DNA of 64,000 bases from Wuchereria bancrofti (GCA_005281725.1 SSBO01000011.1:343221-407220), one strand, 5' to 3'; positions 51,301 to 63,990 are shown, counted from the first letter of the stretch. A program made the numbers and translations. Notes: generated from the sequence alone by a model not told the origin.

Positions 51301-53465
51301 AATGATTTAAGCAAAGGTAATATGCATTCTTAATTTTTTAGTTCATCAGGCATTAATCTGATAATTTTAATTTTGGCAATGGTTGTATGATTGTAAATAG
51401 GACAGTAGATTCCTTTTTTATGATAAATTGCTTTTGATGCTCTATAAATTTTGTGAAATGTATTCTGGCTTATACTTAAAGAAAGTAATTGTTAGTTATT
51501 TCTATAAAAAAACATCTTGATAAGATGCTTTTTTATAGAAATAATTGTAATTAGTGATAGTAATATTTTATCAGCTTATATTTATATTATTTATGTGACA
51601 TTTAAAAGGTTTATTACTCATTAGCATTTAAGATTGAATTCATGTTAAGGGAATATTGAAGATTCAGAAAACTTATGGCTTACATTTGAGACTCTAACAG
51701 ATTTAAGCGTTGAAAAAAGAAAAAACAATGAAATTAAATGAGTGGTTTAATGATTTAAATAAAATAATCACTGAGGTCTATTATGCCTATGATTGATAAC
51801 ATTCATTTGCTAAACTTTATCAGTAGTTGTATCCTTAAAATTAAGCGATAATTTTGAAAATTGCTTCATTAAAGAGACATCTCGAGTAGAGGTTGCTTTT
51901 AATTAATTCATATTCAACCAGTAATCAAATTTTGGAATTATTTCGGAAATTTCAGAATCTCGAAACAAACGGATTATTTTGTACCCTTTATTATCACCGC
52001 TTTTTGCGCTTGCCGCATCATCAACAGTTGTCATGAATGATAAATATGTGGAAGTGAAAAAGTTTAAATATATTTTTCCATTTCTTTAATAATCTTAGTT
52101 TATTTGAAATTTTACTTTTTTCAGATTTAGTTAGCTTTCTTGAACATTATCAAAAAATGGAGATGCCTTATTGATAATAAAGAAATTTCATTTTCAGTTA
52201 TTGCCAATACTTTGTGCTGCTTTGGATACATCAGGATTGGATTTGTGTTCAGAAGGACAAATTATTACAGGTTTAGCGGCATTACTAAAAAATGCAACAG
52301 CTGAACAGTTGGGTAATGATTTCTTGTTGAAAGTACTACCACGACTACAACATTACCTTGAGAATAGCTCGAATATGGTTTGTTTTCTTTTATTAAATTT
52401 AATGAATTTTATAAAAAAGTTTTTAGATTCCCAAAAAAAAAAAAAAACTACAGAATTTGTAAAAACACTTTTTTTGGTGATGATAGAATACGAAACTCTA
52501 CGAATCCTAAAGATTATTTAGGGATATTCTTTTATCTGTTGGTAAAATTTTCAATAAATTTAAGTTGACTTTTCGATTCTTTTTTTTCGATTCTTTTTTT
52601 TTTACAGATGGTTCATCTAGCAGCACTAGAATGTTTAAAGTTAATAGCACAACGATGGTCTTCTGAAATATTACTTCCATTTTATGGTCCCATTGTTCGT
52701 AGTTTAACTAAAATTTCCGGATCTCAGAAGCGGATTATTCGAATAGCAGTTGCAAATGTCAGGAATTTATGGTAATTTTTCGACATTTTTTTTTAGTAAT
52801 TAATCTTTCAATAACTAAACTATTCTTGGCGTTATGTGTCAGGTTTGCTTAACATAAAATCAAGATATAAAGAGCCGCTATAATATCTGTGCTAACAGCT
52901 AGAATACATATAATCAAAATAAATAAAACAGTTAAAAACTATGAAAATAAATATGACAATAAAGAAAAATGAGGAAAACATCCAAATTGATTATTTTCAA
53001 ATCCTTAATAAAGTTTAAATTTTTTTTGTATTTCTACCGTTTGATAGGATTTGTTGCATTGAATTGCCACTGAATCAATGATGTAGCATTCGCTCAACAT
53101 TTAAATCATAGTTTTGAAAATATGTTAGATAAAGTCATTGTTATTGATTTGTTGAGAGTTTGATTTAGTACTTTTATGTGTAAACTTTTTAACTTTTGGC
53201 TCTTTATCCGTTATCATATCTGCTGTGAGAATCAGCTCGACAAATTTATCACTTTTAACATATTTAACGAAATGATGTGCTGAAGAATTTCAAAAATCTA
53301 AAGAATTAGATCGGTGATCACTTTTAACTTCCAGTAATGTTATTAGGATAGTTGATCATCTGTCCTATTCGATACATTTGTTTATCAAAGCATTCAAATT
53401 GTAATTTTAAACTGAAAAAAAGGAATGTTATATTTTTTTGCAGGGAATTATTACCAACGAAGTAG
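45353..53465 (+). CDS. mms19: MMS19, cytosolic iron-sulfur assembly (CIA) targeting component
   Basis: Twenty-four exons, 991 aa: 45353-45474, 45698-45804, 45898-45983, 46342-46489, 46770-46892, 47050-47135, 47304-47471, 47693-47872, 48101-48146, 48384-48527, 48665-48763, 48942-49036, 49177-49280, 49500-49579, 49775-49876, 50099-50297, 50353-50439, 50536-50629, 50737-50979, 51118-51316, 51956-52053, 52198-52377, 52608-52771, 53444-53465. Every phase closes. The N-terminal MMS19 signature is clear: SGERDPRCL at about 171-179, followed by SDLFDIIACYYPIEF. The rest is alpha-helical HEAT-type repeats, with the C-terminal MMS19 region (KYRTTFLWQQRLFCQLVP; ending KRIIRIAVANVRNLWELLPTK). Human MMS19 is 1030 aa. 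Known family role: with CIAO1 and CIAO2B it hands Fe-S clusters to DNA-repair and replication enzymes such as XPD and POLD1. The end of exon 21 (52053 or 52047) is slightly uncertain. Confidence 0.93.
47968..48015 (+). other. Possible 48-base cassette or pseudo-exon in MMS19 intron 8
   Basis: A stretch bounded by CTTTCAG and GTAATA is exactly 48 bases, in phase 0 on both sides, has no stop, and would add YHFWGHFLMALYYYAK. Its second half and following intron (TTTTCTCATGGCT...ATGCAAAAGTAATAATTTC) resemble the end of the true exon 10 (48500-48535) in a different frame, so it may be a decayed duplicate of that exon end. MMS19 alignment by eye reads better without it. Confidence 0.4.
51496..51544. 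repeat. Near-perfect 23-bp hairpin (MMS19 intron 20)
   Basis: Left arm 51496-51518 (TTATTTCTATAAAAAAACAT...) and right arm 51522-51544 are inverted complements with one mismatch and a 3-base GAT spacer. The structure could be a small fold-back element, a recombination remnant or a hairpin in the intron RNA. Confidence 0.85.
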
Positions 53466-56347
53466 CACTCTAGTGATAATGAAGAATTGATTTAAAATAT
53501 GTGAAATCTTTTTTGTTACACGTTTGTATATTTTGCTTTACAAACAATAAAGAAATATTTTTGATTGAAAATAGCATATTTGTTTATTCACATACGCATA
53601 ATTTTTTTATTTTATTTATTTATTATTCCATAATTTCTATAAATTTTCATGAATTACTATTAAAAGTAGTAAATTGGAGGTATTATTGATGACTAATTGG
53701 ATAAATTAATTGATTTAGACATGAATAAAATGTAAAAAATAAATGAAAGAAAATAATTTCATTGCAATAATTATTAGCAAATAAAAGAGGAAAAAAAAGA
53801 AGAAGAGTGTTAAATATAAAAATCTAAAAATGCTAAAGCTAAATAAAACGAATGTACTATTTTCTGATGCATGCAGCAGCAGGAGCAGCAATAATAATAA
53901 TAATTCACATTTTTAGGGCAACAATTTGCTAATATTACTGATATGATTGACAATTCTAATAGACTTCGATATTCAAATTGATAAATGATGAATTCGATGA
54001 TAACTATATTTGCTTCTGACATTTATCCAATGGGAATTTTTCCATAAATTATTGAAGAACAAAAGAGGAAAATATAGGCACAATTCAAATATTCATTGAA
54101 ATTACTTCATTTCTTTTCAAATCTTCATCATTTTCTACTATTATTTACTTCAATCATTTGGGAATTAAATGTTCAAAAATTTGGATAAAATAAGTGATGT
54201 GTGAATGTAAAAATTTAAATATAAATTTGTGAAGCTTCCTTTTTTCTCTCTCTTTTTTTTTTTCTTACAATTTATTTCTTCATTATATGAAGTTTAACAA
54301 AAATGAAATAATTCATTGATTTTTATACAAATTATTTTATTTATAATTTTTTATTTATTGCTAATGTTTCTTTTTTTTTTTTTTTTGTTTCGTTTTCTAC
54401 ATCAAAAATTTGTTTTGAAAAGAAAAAAGAGAAAACTAAATAATTCATATCAATTATGAAATTATTTTTTTTTTAGTCTTTATCTTAAATTTTCTCTTTT
54501 ACTTTTTATTTCCAACTTTTATGATAATTATTTGTTGTTGAATAATAATTCTATATTTTTTTTTCTTTTTTTTTTTTAGAATTCAAAAGATTGAAATTAT
54601 ACAATCTTTCTCGTTTTTTTCTCTAACAAAAATTCTTCCACTTTCTTTTCATTTCAATATGTAATTAACTTCATTTAAAATTTTCCTAACACTTTAGCTA
54701 TTTCATGTTTATTTTGTTTCTTTTTTTTTTTCGCCTCGAATTTTTTTTTTTTCTTCTTCCTATCTAATTCAATCGTAACATACTTTAAAATATACTTGCA
54801 AAAAGCATTTACAATTAATTTTAATTTAATTTTTACTAAAGAAAAAAAAATAACTTCCATTAATTTTAATTTAATTTTTACTAAAGGAAAAAAATAACTT
54901 CCATTAATTTTAATTTAATTTTTGCCAAAAAAAAAAAATAACAGTCTTGGTATACAGTTATAATATAATAAATGTACTAATTATACTTTTTAAGCAATCT
55001 CTTTAAGAAAAAAAAAAAAAATGATAGAAATGCTAGGAATGACAACGAAGGTTGGATTTTTCCATTTCCTTACCTCTCTCTCCCTCTCTCTCCCTCTCTC
55101 CCCCTCTCTCTCTCTCTCTCTTAGCATCATTAAAAAGGGTGTTATTATTTGCTGAAGCGTAAGAAGAAATAATCGTTCATTGCTTAGTGTATTTTTCTTT
55201 CTTATTTCAATTTCACATTTATTAAGCCAAGCTAACCATAATATTTTCTTTTAGGCCTTATATATATATGCGATTTAAATATTTTATTTTATTTACTTAT
55301 TTTTATTTTATTTATTTATTTTATTTGATTTATTTATTTATTTAATTTGTTTGTTTATGCATTTAGTTAATTCGTTTATTTAATTATTTATTTATTTGTT
55401 TTATTTATTTATTTTATTCATTTGTTTTTCTTTATTCCTTTTATTTGTTTCATTATTTTATTTATTTATTTGTTTACTCATTTATTTTGTCTTTTATTCT
55501 GTTTCATCTTCTTGTTTCATTTGTTTATTTATTTGTTTTATTTGTTTATTTATTGTATTCATTCATTTATTTATTCATTTTATTTATTTATGTTCACTTT
55601 TAATAACCTTTTCTTAGTTTTGATCATTTCAATAATTTTAAGCGTAATTTCACTATGTTTGAAATTACTGAAATGATCAAAGCTAAATAGTAAAGTAAAA
55701 GTGGCGCATATGTAATCAAATTCAATATATATATTTTTTTTCTGGCAAGTTTTCACTTATTAAATTTAAAATTTATTTAAGATTTATGTAAAACGAAAAA
55801 AAAAATGCAAGTTAAGGAATAATTTTTTTCATTTTTAAATTTTTTATTATTGGAAGCAAAATTCATTCATTTGATAAATTTTTTACAATTTCTTTTCTCA
55901 TCAAATATCATTAATTAGTCTTAATTTTTATGGGCTTTTTTTTAAGAATTAAAAGGAGAAAAAATCGTATTTCTTTTTTTTTGATTACATATATTTTTGA
56001 TTACATATGATAACATATATTTTTTTGATTACATTTTTTTTGATTACATATATATATTTTTGATTATATAATTTGATTACATATTTTATTTTGAAAATTC
56101 TTTTTTTCTTACTTTCAAAAATACTAAAAAAATAAAAAATGTAGGCTTGTCAGAAAAGCTTAATGGAAATTTTGCTATTACTATCAAATTTCATATCAAT
56201 TTTAGTCAGCTGTTATCAGCTATTAGAGTAAATTAACTTTTATCATTTTAATATATTTTCTTTTTTTTTCCTTTTTTTTTGAAAAAAAAATATTATACGG
56301 TATAAAATACTTATTATATTTTATCATTATCACAATTATTGTTATCA

Positions 56348-56591
56348 GTTAAGTTTTAATTTATAACTATTTCTAATTTTTTTTTAATTTATGATTTAAT
56401 ATGAAAGTAATTGGATCCAAAAGATTACATTTATCGTTATCATTTAAATATTTCATTCGTTTATCATATCTATTTACACTGATAATATCCATTACTTCTC
56501 TTTATCACAATTTTTTAATATTATTGTTACTTTCATATTAAATCATAAATCAAAAAAAAAAAAATTAGAAATAGTTATAAGTTAAAACTTA
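56348..56591. mobile_element. Fold-back / MITE-like element with ~63-bp inverted arms
   Basis: Left arm 56348-56410 (GTTAAGTTTTAATTTATAAC...ATGAAAGTAA) and right arm 56527-56591 (TTACTTTCATATTAAATCAT...GTTAAAACTTAA) are close inverted complements around a ~115-base core holding several TTATCA motifs. Long terminal inverted arms, a short core and no open frame fit a non-autonomous fold-back element. I did not find a clear target-site duplication. Confidence 0.55.
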
Positions 56592-56890
56592 ATTTTCATA
56601 TAAAATTTTCAATTCTAATTTAAACAAATAAAATTCTAACAAAAATAGAAATAATCAAANNNNNNNNNTATCATTTAAATATTTCATTCGTTTATCATAT
56701 CTATTTACACTGATAATATCCATTACTTCTCTTTATCACAATTTTTTAATATTATTGTTACTTTCATATTAAATCATAAATCAAAAAAAAAAAAATTAGA
56801 AATAGTTATAAGTTAAAACTTAATTTTCATATAAAATTTTCAATTCTAATTTAAACAAATAAAATTCTAACAAAAATAGAAATAATCAAA
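56438..56890 (+). repeat. 222-bp identical direct repeat flanking a 9-N gap
   Basis: Bases 56438-56659 and 56669-56890 appear identical and are separated only by Ns at 56660-56668. The pair includes the right arm of the fold-back element. As at the other gaps, this is most likely an unmerged contig overlap. Confidence 0.85.
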
Positions 56891-59800
56891 AAAAAGGGAT
56901 AAAATAAAGATAATAACAGTAATATGCTAAATGGTAATTATTTGCGGTACTTTTATTAAAAGCCATTTAAATTCTTGGCCCATTTCTTGGCCCATTTCTT
57001 GGCTCATTTCTTGGCCTATTTTCATTCTTTCTTGTCTGCAATAAGCTAATGGCAATAAAAAAAAAATATACAAATTATTGTTGTCATTATTGCTACCATT
57101 GCTAAATCATAGAATAGAACAGCTAGCATTTCTAGCATTTTTTAGAGGAACTAAAAATAAAATGAAAAATAGTTTATTGAAATATTTTTTTTAACATTTG
57201 ATTGAATTATTTATTCAAATAATTCAAATATTTAATTGAAATATTTATTGGAATATTTTTAAAATTTGACTCAAAACAATATTGAAATTTTATTAAAAAT
57301 AATTCTTTTTTTTCTCCTTTTTTTTAAAAAAGAAAAAAAGAAAAATTAGAATAAATGTTTATAAGAAGTGAAATAATGCAGTGATAATGAATTGTTTTTT
57401 TATGTCTCAAATTTGTTAACGAATATTTATAAATAATTTAAATTTCACTGTTCCTTTCTTTAAATTTTTTTTTTTTTTGGATTCAATTTTTTCATTTAAA
57501 CTTTAATATTTATTTATTCCTCAGATTCTTTTAAAATTCAATATGTAAAAGTAAGATATAAATATAAATTGCTGTTATTTTGACAAAAAACCATTTCATT
57601 TTTTAAAAACAAAAAAATCTAATCTTTCATTTTTTCATTTATTTCACAATTAATTTGTGGATGAAATGAAATTAGAAAATAATAGCTATTCTTTTTTTTT
57701 CTTTTAATTTAATTTCATGTTAAAATTTAATTTTAAAAAAGTTTAATGAAATAAATGAAGTGACATTTGAAAAGATGACAAAAACAGGTGGCAGAGATAA
57801 TTTCTTCATTTTCTCTGCTTTTTTTTTTATTTTAATAGTTTCGTTGTATAAATAGTAATCAATCAAAAATAGATTCGCATTGTATTGTTGGTGACATAAT
57901 TTTGCAAAAATGTCAATCAATTTTTCATCGTTTTCTCTTTTTCTAAAAGAGAGAGTCAGAAAGGGAAAGAGAGAGGGAGAGAGGGAGAGAGTTTATAAAA
58001 TTATTTAATTTTCAATCATCATTTTGATAATTTCTTCGTTTTTTTTTCCTTTCTTTCTTGAATAATTCTAATAATTATAATTATTCTCAGAGTATTAATC
58101 GTTTTTATTTGCAATTTATTTCATTTTTTTTTCACTTTTTTTTTCTTTTACTTTTTTTAACTTTAAATTTATGGTTTTTTACACAAATATTAAAATAATC
58201 TTGCAACAGAATTTGTTTTTTTCGATTTTTTTTTTTTCAAATTATTTATTTTTTCCAAATGATTTTATTTCTTTTCGTTTCTTAATTTTATTGATTAATT
58301 TTGTCAATAAAAAATTCATTTCTCAGAATGCATTTTTTTCTTAACATTTGAAATGAAAAATTTTACAAATTGAAATTAAATTTGTAAATTAAGCTTGTTT
58401 TTTTTTAATCACATAAATTACATATGCATAATATATTGTAATATAGCTCCAATTGATCATTTTTTTTTTTTTTAAAATTAGCAGAATGAATTCAATAAAT
58501 TTAATTTTCGTTTATAACATGGATTTCGTTGAAATTTAATTGAAATTTTTCATCATTTTCAATCTTACACTATCAAATTAGTCATTTTCGAGAATGAAAT
58601 GAAATTTTTTTCCAACCATTTAAAATGATGAAATTACTAAATTGAAATATATTTAGAAATGAATTTATTGATTTAATGCTAAAATTACATACTTAGAAAA
58701 GGCTTGCTTGTGATAATTAATTTAGCAAATTGAAATTGAATTGTGTATTTCAATGAAATTCTATAAACTATTGAGAAGCATTGAGTGAGTGTTTCATCTT
58801 CTATAAATAATGGCAACTATCCTTTCCTATCTTTCAACACTAATAATGCTAATTAATCAAAGATGAAAATTTGGAACAAAATTTTAGCTCACAAATTGTA
58901 AACCAATTAATTATTGCTAGCAATTTGAAATTATTTCATTCCTAAAACTAAATTTTTATCAAAAATTTTCATTTCTTAATTTTTTACTATAAAATTCTTT
59001 TTCTTTTTTGTTGTTGTTTTTTTTTGTTTTAAAAAATTTTCCTTTTCTTCTGAATAACAATTAAAGAATTTTAACCTTTGTTTTCTTGTTTATTTAGAAA
59101 TTACTTTTTTTTATTCTTAATTCAACTATTTTTTATTCCCTTTATTCAGTAATTCGTTTTTAAATTTTATATTAATTTCACAATTAGCAATTGAAATTAA
59201 ATAAGCAAATTATGGTCTTAAAAAATTGATTTATTTTTGCAACTATTTTATTTTTTTCCACTATGATTCTTACTGCAAAATATTTAGTTTCAAATTAAAT
59301 TACAATTCTAATTATGATAATATAACACGTAGAGATGATTGTATGATAGATTATTTTTATAAAACTTTGCATTTTTTGTGAACTAAAATTTTAATTTTAC
59401 AATAATAATAATAGTAATAACAATAATAATGATAATAATAACAATAATAACAGTAGTAATAATAATAATAATAAATCACCCCTAATCTGAATTTCATTTG
59501 AAATAAAATTCAATTAATTTTATTTAATCCATTCCTTTTGAACCTTTCATATATTCTCAGCAAAGTAGAGGTATTAGGACTTGTTAGTTGACTTATGAAA
59601 TTATTATTATTATTACTATTATTATTATTATTATCATTATTATTATTATTATTACTGTCATCATTATTATTTTATTATTAGTATTGTTTAATTAAAAAAA
59701 CATATATGCGCATCATTTTGAACTAATAACTAATATCATATTGATTCGGCTGAGAATAATTGTTTGTAAATAATTCATTTAAAAAATAAAAACAAAAGAA

Positions 59801-61177
59801 AATAAAAAATCAAAAAAAAAGAAAAGGAAAATGATATAATCCAAATATTTTTTCCTTTGCTCGAAAATAAATGTAAATAAAAATTAAATTAAGTGAAAAA
59901 TTTACACGATATTTATGTGCGAAACAATTTGAACAATTTTTTTATGTAAACAAAATGGTAATAAAAAAAAAAATAATTGTCAAAGGGAAGAAAAAAAACG
60001 ATTTAAGCCTAATAATTAAAAAGTAAAAAATGAAAAGTAATAAAAACAAAAAAAAAATTAATAATAAAAAATAAATAAAATGGATAATTAAAAAACAAAA
60101 GAACGAATGAATGAACGAAAAACAAACGACAAACAAAAACTATTTGAAGAAGAGCACAATTTTTTAATAATTTTCGAATTCTTCCTTCTCTTTTTTTCTT
60201 TGTTAATGATAGTAAAGCATTTAGTTTGATTATTAAAAGAAGAAATCAAATGAAAATTAATTTTAATAAAAATTAGTTCTTTTTTTTGTAAAATAAAGTC
60301 TAAAGCCGAAAACAAATTTTTTTTTTCTGTTATGAAATGAAAATTTTATTTTTGTTTTCTATTTAACAATGATAATTGTATAATAAAGCTTTTGTGCATA
60401 AAATTTTATTATGCCATAAGTTATTTTTAGGCAGTTCAGTTTTTTTTTTTTTTTTTTGTGCCATAAAATTGACAGATTATGCTTGCATACATTTATTTAT
60501 GTAAATTGTGCAAATTTAGATTAGTAAGAGTATTTATTTATGGATTTATCGTAATGTTTACTAAATTAAATAAAAAGATTAAATGGATTATTGGCTGGAA
60601 CAATTTGATAAATTATTAGCTAAATTAAAGTTGAAATCATCAGACCGATCATTGCTTTGGACATTTTGCTAAGCATTAATGAAATTAATGAGTTAAAATT
60701 ATCAAATGATATTTATTTAGATAATTTTAGACTAGAAGAAATGATGATAAGATGAAAGAGAAATTTTGTTACAAATAAATTTTCTCTCAACAAATGTCCA
60801 CCATCATTTTTGTCTTTTTAAATTTCAATGATATTTATTTAATATTTTTAAATGCTTCATGAAAAAAAAAGAAGGAGAAATGACATTTTTATTTCAAATA
60901 CTAATTATAGACGATAATTTTATTGATGAAAAAAGAAATTAAATTTCGTTTACTAATCAATAATCAATAATCTGATGTTCACTTCTTCTTTCATTCTTGT
61001 CTATTTTTAAATTATAAATTTATCAATTCTTATCTTTTTATTGATAATATATTGTGTTAGTTAATTTTGTTGTGAATTTTTTTTTTTAATAAAATTGAAA
61101 GAAATGATATTTTGTCATTTTTGTCCAGTTTTTGAAATGGTCAGCTGCTAAGATTAAAATCCATTTTAAATTTTTCA

Positions 61178-61309
61178 TCATGAAATTCGGTTAAAAAAGA
61201 TGGGTAGGAACAGCGGGGGAAAGATGATAGCGGGTATTACACAAAGTACCCACACCATCATCCACTTTTCTTCTGCACTGATAATCACCAGCTGTGCTAC
61301 TGGTGACAT
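61178..61309 (-). CDS. Candidate 43-aa single-pass membrane smORF
   Basis: On the minus strand an ATG at 61309 (context GAAATGTCA) opens MSPVAQLVIISAEEKWMMVW, continues into a strongly hydrophobic, Pro-containing segment (VWVLCVIPAIIFPPLFLPIF) and stops at 61178-61180. An in-frame TGA lies just upstream, so the ORF is complete as a single exon. The patch 61198-61320 is clearly richer in G and C than its surroundings, which in this window is a mark of real exons. The plus strand also has an open frame (61200-61394, starting MGRNSGGKMIAGITQSTHTI), so coding strand is not certain. No family recognised. It could instead be a structured RNA. Confidence 0.35.
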   Translation of the reverse strand: MSPVAQLVIISAEEKWMMVWVLCVIPAIIFPPLFLPIFFNRIS

Positions 61310-62194
61310 TTCATCTTGTCCAAATTTTCAAATCTTAAAATTCTTTTTTAAATTTACCCAAGAAAAAAGTGAACAAAATCATTCTTTGGTCTAGCAATTA
61401 ATAACAAAATAACTATAAAAGTATTTTATTTCTTTTAAAAATTTGATATAAAAAAAAATTTTTTTTTAATTCAAAATCCTTCTTTTCTATCATAAATACC
61501 GATTGTTGCATAAATATATTACTAAAATTTAAATGTAAAAAAAAAAGGAAAAATTGGTATTGAAAAAGAAATGAAAAAAATTAAAAAACGAAAAATGAAC
61601 AAAAACCATTTTATTTATTTTCAGAATTTATATATCTATGGGACAAGTATTATTACTTTTTTATTGGTTTATTTATAGCTTTTAAAAAAAAAAAAAGAAT
61701 GGAAAAGAATTCATTATTTCTTAACCATTTATTTTATTACCTTCTATTAATAATAAATAAATTAGCTAATTAAACTTTGCAAGAAAAAAAAAACTTTTTG
61801 TATAAATTGATTAAATTTCTATTTTAAATAATTTTTTTTTCTATTAAACTTTTAATTGGCTAATTTATAACAATGATAGTTTTACTTTGATCTTTGTTCA
61901 AAAAAAAAAAAAAAAACGAAATCTTTTTTCATTTTTAGCTTAACAACAATTTCTTAAAAATTTCCTCTCCCTCTTTCATTCCCTTCCTTTTCTTTTCCTC
62001 TTTCGTTCCTCTTCTTTTCCTCTTTTATTCCTTTTCTTTTCCTCTTTTACTCCTTCTCTTTTCCTCTTTCATTCCTTTTCTTTCATTCTTTTCTCTTCTC
62101 ATTTGCATTAAAATGGATTTGTTAGGGATTGATGAAGCTTATATCATCGACATTTCATGCTAATATATTAAAGCAATCGTTTTCTTCACATTAC

Positions 62195-62665
62195 CAATAC
62201 CGCCCACTATTTGCATTACCAACACCGCCACTATCTGCATTACCAATACCGCCATTATTTGCATTACCAACACCGCCACTATCTGCATTACCGACACCGC
62301 CACTATCTGCATTACCGACACCGCCACTATCTGCATTACCAACACCGCCACTATCTGCATTACCAATACCGCCATTATTTGCATTACCAATACCGCCATT
62401 ATTTGCATTACCAATACCGCCCACTATTTGCATTACCAACACCGCCACACTCTGCATTACCAATACCGCCATTATTTGCATTACCAATACCGCCACTATT
62501 TGCATTACCAATACCGCCATTATTTGCATTACCAATACCGCCACTATTTGCATTACCAATACCGCCATTATTTGCATTACCAATACCGCCACTATCTGCA
62601 TTACCAATACCGCCACTATTTGCATTACCAATACCGCCACTATCTGCATTACCAACACCGCCATT
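62195..62665 (+). repeat. 24-bp minisatellite, GC-richer than its surroundings
   Basis: About nineteen copies of ACCAATACCGCCATTATTTG plus CATT, with variants ACCAACACCGCCACTATCTG. The 24-base period leaves several frames open on both strands. The minus-strand reading is a Gly-Asn repeat (GGVGNADSGGIGNANN), the plus-strand one ALPTPPLS. No splice partners or proper C-terminus support coding, so I call it a minisatellite. Two copies have an extra C (CCGCCCACT) that shifts the frame. Confidence 0.92.
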
Positions 62666-63934
62666 ATCATTAGCACACACATTTTATTCGTAGTTATATT
62701 GTTAACAAACAGACAAGCTTTTCCTTTCATTTTAACAAAAAAGCCAATTTGTTTTTTGTTTCATCACATTTCTTTCTTTCATTTCTTTCTCAAAAACTCT
62801 TCTTTATTTATTTATTTATTTTTTAGTAGCATTTACCTATTCATTTTTTTTTATTTTATCTTATTATTTATTTGTTTATTTACTTATTTATTTCTATTTG
62901 TACTTTTATGTTTAACAAATAAACTTTTAACAAATTAAACTAACATCCAACAATTATCACCAATAATTGAAATGTTTATCACTTCATTTTTTTCCTTTTT
63001 CATTTTATTTTTTTAAAAGAAGAAAAAAAAAAGCATTTACAATCATTTTTGAAAATTTCCATTCGTTAAAAAGATTTAAAAAGTATTGGAAGATACTCAA
63101 AGCTCAAATGTAAACCAATTACGAATGAATAGACTAAATGGAAGGATGTATTCTCGTTTTCAGTTTTTTAGTTTCCGCTTTTTTTTTTTCTTTTAAAGCA
63201 ATTTTTTCTTTTTTTTTCTTAAGAAGAAAATGTTCTCATTAATTTCATTTCAAATATTAGCCATTAAAGTTCTTAAATAAAATAGCACAAAATATTTCAA
63301 AAAATTTATGTTAGAATTAAAATTCTCTTTTTCTCATTAATTTCGTTCTAAATATTTATTAGCCATTAAATTTCTCGGAAAAAGAATAGCATTTAAATTT
63401 AAAATATTTCAAAAAGTTTGTGTTAAAATTAAAATTTTCTTTTGTATTTTTTTCGCCAAAAAAAAAAAATTAAAAAATAAGTAAATTGAATTTCATTTTT
63501 ATATGCTTTTATTGCTATTTACCACTTTTGCTTTAATCTCTTCTTATGGATTAATGATTATTTAAGTTTTAATTCATATTCTATTTTATATTAATGCAAA
63601 ATTTTGCATACCTAACAATTAGCTTTAAGTATGTTTGTAATATTATATAACTTCAATCATATTTCAACATGTTTATTTTAATTATTATAATTAAATTCTT
63701 ATTTTCTACGAAAGTAAACAAATTAATTCTCTTAAAAAATTTACAGAAAAAAAAATTTTTTCGAAAAATGTATGTATCAGCGAACGAATAATACCTCCAA
63801 TTAATTTAATAATCGTTTATAAATGAATAATTGAAATAAAATTAATTTCCATTCAATTTTATTTTTCTATTTCATTCAAAAAAAAGCATTCTTATCGCTA
63901 ATATTTTGTTAATTACTTTTGTTTCTCAATCTTT

Positions 63935-63990
63935 CACGTAACTTCACGTAAGTTCTTATTCAGAAATAACTACGTAACATTACGTAAAAC
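63935..63990. promoter_or_regulatory. Cluster of ACGTAA motifs at window end
   Basis: Four ACGTAA elements (CACGTAAC, CACGTAAG, TACGTAAC, TTACGTAAA) occur within about 55 bases. The last is a TTACGTAA palindrome, a known bZIP-type core. A regulatory role is inference only. Confidence 0.3.

Larger units (their letters stand above)
53466..61177. other. Large gene-free region
   Basis: No coding gene is supported over about 7.7 kb after MMS19. Contents: three copies of a ~41-bp unit with AACTTCCATTAATTTTAATT at 54850-54940, CT tracts at 55072-55122, an imperfect TTTATTTATTTG tract at 55280-55600, an inverted repeat at 56348-56591, four copies of a TTCTTGGCCCATT-type 13-mer at 56975-57020, GA-rich sequence at 57945-57990, and ATT tracts at 59400-59475 and 59600-59680. 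AATAAA at 53546 may serve as the MMS19 polyadenylation signal. Confidence 0.55.

Noticed and set aside
53810..54022. 70-codon minus-strand frame with a YYYYCCSCCC stretch
   Set aside because: The Tyr/Cys run is the reverse of an AAT/GCAGCAGGAGCAGC microsatellite; no splice partners or domain.
62129..62938. Long overlapping open frames on both strands through the 24-bp repeat
   Set aside because: The 24-base period keeps several frames open at once; frame-shifting C insertions and lack of flanking coding sequence favour a minisatellite.
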